Part shown: positions 5,659 through 7,794 of the stretch, one piece after another
Layout: the number at the start of each line of letters is the position of its first letter
Numbering within the stretch: the stretch's first letter is position 1
Source: a bacterium
GTDB lineage: Bacteria > Patescibacteriota > Minisyncoccia > UBA6257 > GWB1-50-10
Assembly (NCBI GenBank): GCA_021814805.1
Contig: JAKAHT010000018.1
Coordinates: 1 to 7,794 of the forward strand
DNA length: 7,794 nt
Direction: 5' to 3'
The notes under the pieces: model-generated
Databases searched by the model: none
The model's input: only the letters and a program-made list of their open reading frames with translations
Told to the model about the DNA's origin: nothing
Program-made: the position numbers and the translations under genes

Positions 5659-5934
5659 ATGAATTCTATGGAAACAGATGAATTTAATGACTTGAAGGAA
5701 GCGATGGATGAAGAGGACGAGCTCATGCGGGAAATAGAGGAAATTATGGAAAAAAGCTCCAATCTCGAAGAAGCCGCCGGAATAGTGGAGAAAAAATATG
5801 TGCCGCTTTTGAAAAAAGCGGCGGAGAAAACCAGAAAGTCTCTAGAAAATTTCAGGAAAACCGAGATAAAAAACGCAAAGCTCATCGAAAGAGCCATGAA
5901 CGACTCGGTAGATGATGAGGAGGAAGATTCTTAA
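5659..5934 (+). CDS. Acidic helical protein, unknown function
   Basis: A 91-aa hypothetical protein, not recognised. It is dominated by Glu, Lys and Asp, has no Cys, Trp or His, and is predicted by eye to be almost wholly helical with heptad-like spacing, roughly 8-37 and 45-80 split by a Gly41/Val43 break. It ends in a very acidic tail (DDEEEDS). There is no membrane segment or signal peptide. ATG 5659 is preceded by an A-rich stretch without a Shine-Dalgarno; ATG 5668 (Met4) is an alternative start. It lies 13 nt after the methyltransferase stop, so the two are probably co-transcribed. Its sustained open frame, strongly biased composition and fit in an otherwise empty gap support a real gene. 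It ends 8 nt from the convergent 3D-domain gene. A coiled-coil adaptor or nucleic-acid mimic is conceivable but unsupported. Confidence 0.7.
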   Translation: MNSMETDEFNDLKEAMDEEDELMREIEEIMEKSSNLEEAAGIVEKKYVPLLKKAAEKTRKSLENFRKTEIKNAKLIERAMNDSVDDEEEDS

Positions 5935-5942
5935 TTATCAGA

Positions 5943-6422
5943 TTATCTTTCCGCCACGTTTCCGGAGATAGAATCTCCCAGAACAACGATGCTCGCTTTG
6001 TGTATACCGAAGTCTTTGGCTGCCGAGACGGTTGGCATCCAAATGTCTACGAAATTGGTTTTATCCCTGCTCATTCTGTCTTCCACCGTAAAAACCTTGT
6101 CGCCGAAGAGGTTGGGTATTTTTACTTTCGTTCCGAAGGGAAGAAAATTGGCGGCTATGAAACCGTCCTTCACGTGCTTGTTTGAAGCCGTTATGAACGG
6201 GGTACTGTCCGTTTCTTCCGGCACACTCGCGTAGGCCGTAATCCAGACATTCATTTTGCTTTCCACTGTATAGACAGCTTTTTCTATGCTTGTTCCTGCA
6301 TCAGCGCTGGCTTTTTCGGCCATATTGGACGGCAAGAGCTGCCCTTCATTCATATTGAGCATCCTCAAAGGTACGAGAGCGAGAGCTACTATTATTAAGG
6401 CTGTTATTTTGTCTTTTCCCAT
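5943..6422 (-). CDS. 3D-domain (RlpA-like beta-barrel) cell-wall protein
   Basis: A 159-aa exported or membrane-anchored protein. Residues 1-6 are basic/polar (MGKDKI) and 7-20 hydrophobic, acting as a signal peptide or anchor without a clear cleavage site. A linker (about 22-57) follows, then the 3D domain to residue 147. The domain shows WITAYAS (60-66), Asp72 in TDSTPFITAS, IAANFLPFGTKVKIP (89-103), VEDRM with Asp115, and FVDIW with Asp126, followed by AAKDFG. The Asp residues are those that give the domain its name and correspond to catalytic or binding acids of MltA-type lytic transglycosylases. There is no LysM, SH3 or G5 module, so it is a minimal version. The expected role is peptidoglycan cleavage or remodelling, but activity cannot be read from sequence. 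It is convergent with the acidic protein gene and divergent from the pseudouridine synthase. Confidence 0.88.
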   Translation of the reverse strand: MGKDKITALIIVALALVPLRMLNMNEGQLLPSNMAEKASADAGTSIEKAVYTVESKMNVWITAYASVPEETDSTPFITASNKHVKDGFIAANFLPFGTKVKIPNLFGDKVFTVEDRMSRDKTNFVDIWMPTVSAAKDFGIHKASIVVLGDSISGNVAER

Positions 6423-6443
6423 AAAAAACGCCCCGTTTAGGGG
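6423..6443 (-). promoter_or_regulatory. Leader hairpin with T6 tract abutting the ATG of the 3D-domain gene
   Basis: Read on the minus strand the leader is CCCC-TAAAC-GGGG (6443 to 6431), then CG, then TTTTTT (6428 to 6423), then directly ATG. The order of GC hairpin followed by U6 is that of an intrinsic terminator, but it ends at the start codon. No Shine-Dalgarno fits between. It could be an attenuator, an mRNA-stability element or a start-codon-exposing structure. The stem has only 4 GC pairs, so it is weak. Confidence 0.45.
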
Positions 6444-6449
6444 TTATAA

Positions 6450-6482
6450 GTTATATCCTAACATAAAAAGCCGATAAGTCAA
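6450..6482 (-). promoter_or_regulatory. Possible promoter for the 3D-domain gene
   Basis: On the minus strand a TTGACT box (6482 to 6477) precedes a TATAAC box (6455 to 6450), but the 21-bp spacer is longer than the usual 16-18. TATAAC alone would start transcription near 6443, exactly at the first base of the leader hairpin. A second TATAAC overlaps at 6448 to 6443. Confidence 0.3.
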
Positions 6483-6494
6483 CATTAAAACCCA

Positions 6495-6523
6495 TTTAAA
6501 GCCAACACCATTAATTGTATAAT
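6495..6523 (+). promoter_or_regulatory. Promoter of the RluA-family gene, predicted leaderless
   Basis: A consensus -10 TATAAT (6518-6523) and a weak -35 TTTAAA (6495-6500, four of six matches) are separated by 17 bp. The start 7-8 nt after the -10 would be 6530-6531, the A of the ATG at 6531, so the mRNA is probably leaderless. Confidence 0.6.
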
Positions 6524-6530
6524 TAAGGCG

Positions 6531-7280
6531 ATGACGCTAGAAAACATAGATATTATCTATGAAAATGACGACTTCCTGGCTATTAATAAGCCGGCCGGAT
6601 GGACCGTTCACAGGCCGAAAGAGGGGTCTTTTAGGGAAGGAGACCGTTTTATAACCGATTGGCTCCTTGAAAAATACCCGGATATCAAAAACGTGGGCGA
6701 CGACCCGGGTTTAAGGCCGGGCATAGTCCACCGACTGGACAAAGATACGTCCGGAATACTCATCGTAGCCAAGAACCAGCTCTCTTTCCTGTATCTCAAG
6801 GGACTGTTTCAAAAGGGAGAAATCAAAAAAACATATTTGGCTTTAGTTTACGGGCGAATGGTAGGTTCAGGCAGGATAGACAAACCCATAGGCATCAAAC
6901 CGGGAACGGTCAAAAGGAGCACGAGCGCCAAAGATATGAAAATGATGAAAGATGCCGTAACCGAATACAAAGTCGTGAAAATCCTCCAGGGGGGAAAATA
7001 CACGCTTCTTGAAGTCCACCCCAAAACCGGCAAAACCCATCAGATCAGGGTACATCTGGCTTCGATCGGGCATCCGGTAGTGGGAGACCCTTTATATGGA
7101 AAGAAAAACGAAGAGACAACTCTCAAAAGACAATTCCTCCATGCAAGCGGCGTGGAGTTTACTATGAAAGACGGCAGCCGCATAAAAATAGAAGCCGATT
7201 TGCCGTATGATCTCGAAGAAGTGCTTCAAAGCCTTATGATGAGCGAAGAGCCGAGAATAGACTCTGTCGAATATGATTGA
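6531..7280 (+). CDS. RluA-family pseudouridine synthase
   Basis: Isomerises uridine to pseudouridine in rRNA and/or tRNA. The 249-aa protein has the full RluA catalytic domain: INKPAGWTVH (18-27), the catalytic Asp70 in HRLDKDTSG (67-75), KTYLALVYG (100-108), the TGKTHQIRVHLA block (166-177) and GDPLYG (185-190). There is no N-terminal S4 RNA-binding domain, as the protein opens directly with the catalytic fold, unlike RluC and RluD. This is seen in RluA and TruC types, so the target (23S positions near 746 or 955/2504/2580 or 1911-1917, or tRNA) cannot be assigned. The 249-aa size is in the range of S4-less members. The ATG follows the -10 box by 7 nt, and the stop is TGA. rplS follows after 43 nt with its own promoter. 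Confidence 0.95.
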   Translation: MTLENIDIIYENDDFLAINKPAGWTVHRPKEGSFREGDRFITDWLLEKYPDIKNVGDDPGLRPGIVHRLDKDTSGILIVAKNQLSFLYLKGLFQKGEIKKTYLALVYGRMVGSGRIDKPIGIKPGTVKRSTSAKDMKMMKDAVTEYKVVKILQGGKYTLLEVHPKTGKTHQIRVHLASIGHPVVGDPLYGKKNEETTLKRQFLHASGVEFTMKDGSRIKIEADLPYDLEEVLQSLMMSEEPRIDSVEYD

Positions 7281-7286
7281 ACAAAT

Positions 7287-7315
7287 TTGACTGATGAATG
7301 TTTAATTAGTATACT
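7287..7315 (+). promoter_or_regulatory. Strong sigma70 promoter of rplS, predicted leaderless
   Basis: -35 TTGACT (7287-7292, five of six), a 17-bp spacer and -10 TATACT (7310-7315, five of six) make the best promoter in the window. The start is expected at about 7322-7324, on or beside the ATG at 7324. This also decides the rplS start: the upstream in-frame TTG at 7315 overlaps the last base of the -10 box and would not be in the mRNA. Confidence 0.75.
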
Positions 7316-7323
7316 TGAAGCTA

Positions 7324-7650
7324 ATGATCAAGGAAGAAGTTTTAAGCAAAATAAGACCCGGCGCCAAAGTGCGCGTTTGGGAAAGGATCAAGGAAGGGGA
7401 TAAAGAAAGACAAAGCTCCTTCGAGGGCCTCGTGATAGCGAGAAAACACGGCAATGAAGCCGGCGGCACTTTCACTGTCAGAGCCACTCTCCACGAAGTG
7501 GGAGTGGAAAAAATCTATCCGATAAAATCGCCGACCATTGTCAAAATAGATGTTTCTTCGCCAGTCAAAAAAGTTCACCGTTCCAAGCTTTATTACACCA
7601 GGAATTTATCAAGTAAGAAATTGAAAGAAAAACTTAAGGAAAGCAAGTAA
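7324..7650 (+). CDS. rplS: 50S ribosomal protein bL19
   Basis: A structural protein of the large subunit at the 30S interface. The 108-aa product (E. coli has 115) carries the family pattern from start to end: RPGAKVRVWERIKEGDKERQ (11-30), FEGLVIARKHG (33-43), TFTVRATLHEVGVEKIYPI (49-67), SPTIVKIDV (69-77) and a basic C-terminus with VHRSKLYYTR (84-93) ahead of a Lys-rich helix. The ATG at 7324 is preferred over the in-frame TTG at 7315 because that TTG lies at the edge of the -10 box. The gene is monocistronic here, between its own promoter and an intrinsic terminator, not in the common rpsP-rimM-trmD-rplS operon; none of those partners is in the window. No Shine-Dalgarno precedes the ATG. 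Confidence 0.97.
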   Translation: MIKEEVLSKIRPGAKVRVWERIKEGDKERQSSFEGLVIARKHGNEAGGTFTVRATLHEVGVEKIYPIKSPTIVKIDVSSPVKKVHRSKLYYTRNLSSKKLKEKLKESK

Positions 7651-7651
7651 A

Positions 7652-7685
7652 GAAACGGCCGCCATCTGGCGGTCGCTTCTTTTTT
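7652..7685 (+). terminator. Intrinsic terminator of rplS
   Basis: It begins 2 nt after the rplS stop. The stem CGGCCGCCA (7656-7664) pairs with TGGCGGTCG (7667-7675) with one G-T wobble and a tiny loop that probably opens to ATCT. Flanking GAA/TTC can extend the stem past one mismatch. A run of six T (7680-7685) follows. It separates rplS from tRNA-Leu and is the only convincing intrinsic terminator in the window. Confidence 0.9.
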
Positions 7686-7708
7686 GTATTACAATACCTT
7701 CGAATATT

Positions 7709-7792
7709 GCCCAGGTGGCGGAACTGGCAGACGCACTACCTTGAGGTGGTAGCGCCCGCAAGGGCTTGGGGGTTCGAATCCCCCCTTGGGCA
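7709..7792 (+). tRNA. tRNA-Leu(GAG)
   Basis: A type II tRNA of 84 nt with a long variable arm. The acceptor is GCCCAGG/CTTGGGC with one G-T wobble, and discriminator A7792. The anticodon stem CTACC/GGTAG carries loop TTGAGGT (anticodon GAG, reading CTC/CTT). The variable arm at 7753-7767 contains GCCC-GCAA-GGGC. The T-arm is GGGGG-TTCGAAT-CCCCC with the normal TTC. The last two bases of the window are CA after A73, so CCA is apparently not encoded. TACAAT at 7690-7695 may be its -10 box, but no -35 is visible. Confidence 0.96.
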
Positions 7793-7794
7793 CA

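Noticed and set aside
5517..5897. 126-codon minus-strand open frame across the methyltransferase end and the acidic gene
   Set aside because: It is low-complexity Ser/Phe-rich sequence, the complement of Glu/Lys-rich coding sequence, and spans two better-supported genes.
4811..5940. Genomic island with att repeats at the tRNA-Ala 3' end
   Set aside because: I found no second copy of the tRNA 3' end downstream and no integrase; GGTCCACCA versus GATCCACCG near 4822-4851 is too short and imperfect to call.
7315..7323. In-frame TTG start adding three residues (MKL) to bL19
   Set aside because: The TTG overlaps the last base of the TATACT box and would lie upstream of the predicted transcript; ATG 7324 gives a normal bL19 N-terminus.
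7326..7396. 11-bp direct repeat GATCAAGGAAG at 7326 and 7386
   Set aside because: Both copies encode Ile-Lys-Glu in different parts of bL19; coincidental codon reuse.
1..7794. CRISPR arrays, insertion sequences, riboswitches or recoded stops
   Set aside because: No spaced repeats, transposase, terminal inverted repeats or known riboswitch cores were seen, and TGA behaves as a normal stop.

Overview
The window looks like a piece of a small, compact bacterial genome of the Patescibacteria / Candidate Phyla Radiation type, probably Parcubacteria-like. This placement is inferred from gene content and protein style; there is no rRNA here to confirm it. The grounds are short lysine/glutamate-rich versions of universal proteins (bL19 of 108 aa, a 654-aa TopA, a DprA without an N-terminal extension), gene junctions of 1 to 13 nt, an adk-map pair, a PilO-like type IV pilus protein and very short or absent 5' leaders. 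TGA is a normal stop for two genes (ends 4660 and 7280), so the TGA=Gly code of Gracilibacteria/Absconditabacteria does not apply.

Layout. (1) 1-1013, plus: the 3' end of adenylate kinase (adk) runs by a 1-nt TAATG overlap into methionine aminopeptidase (map). (2) 1016-3876, minus: a dprA-topA operon, ending tail-to-tail 2 nt from map. (3) 3920-4660, plus: a PilO-like protein and a 69-aa single-span membrane protein, divergent from dprA. (4) 4673-4830, plus: tRNA-Ile(GAT) and tRNA-Ala(TGC), preceded by a promoter that lies inside the 69-aa gene. (5) 4875-5934, plus: an AT-richer SAM-dependent methyltransferase behind an 18-bp dyad, then an acidic 91-aa helical protein of unknown function. (6) 5943-6422, minus: a secreted or anchored 3D-domain protein with a hairpin and T6 tract directly before its ATG. 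(7) 6531-7685, plus: an RluA-type pseudouridine synthase, ribosomal protein bL19 with its own strong promoter, and an intrinsic terminator. (8) 7709-7792: tRNA-Leu(GAG).

How it fits together. Most genes serve core information processing: nucleotide balance, N-terminal Met removal, DNA supercoiling, rRNA/tRNA modification, ribosome and tRNAs. DprA and the PilO-like protein could both serve DNA uptake. The 3D-domain protein points to cell-wall remodelling.

I do not see an obviously new multi-gene system. The points most worth checking are the recurring placement of -10 boxes about 7-9 nt upstream of the ATG (leaderless mRNAs), the C55 T-loop of tRNA-Ile, the probably acquired methyltransferase with an operator-like dyad, and the hairpin/U6 leader of the 3D-domain gene.
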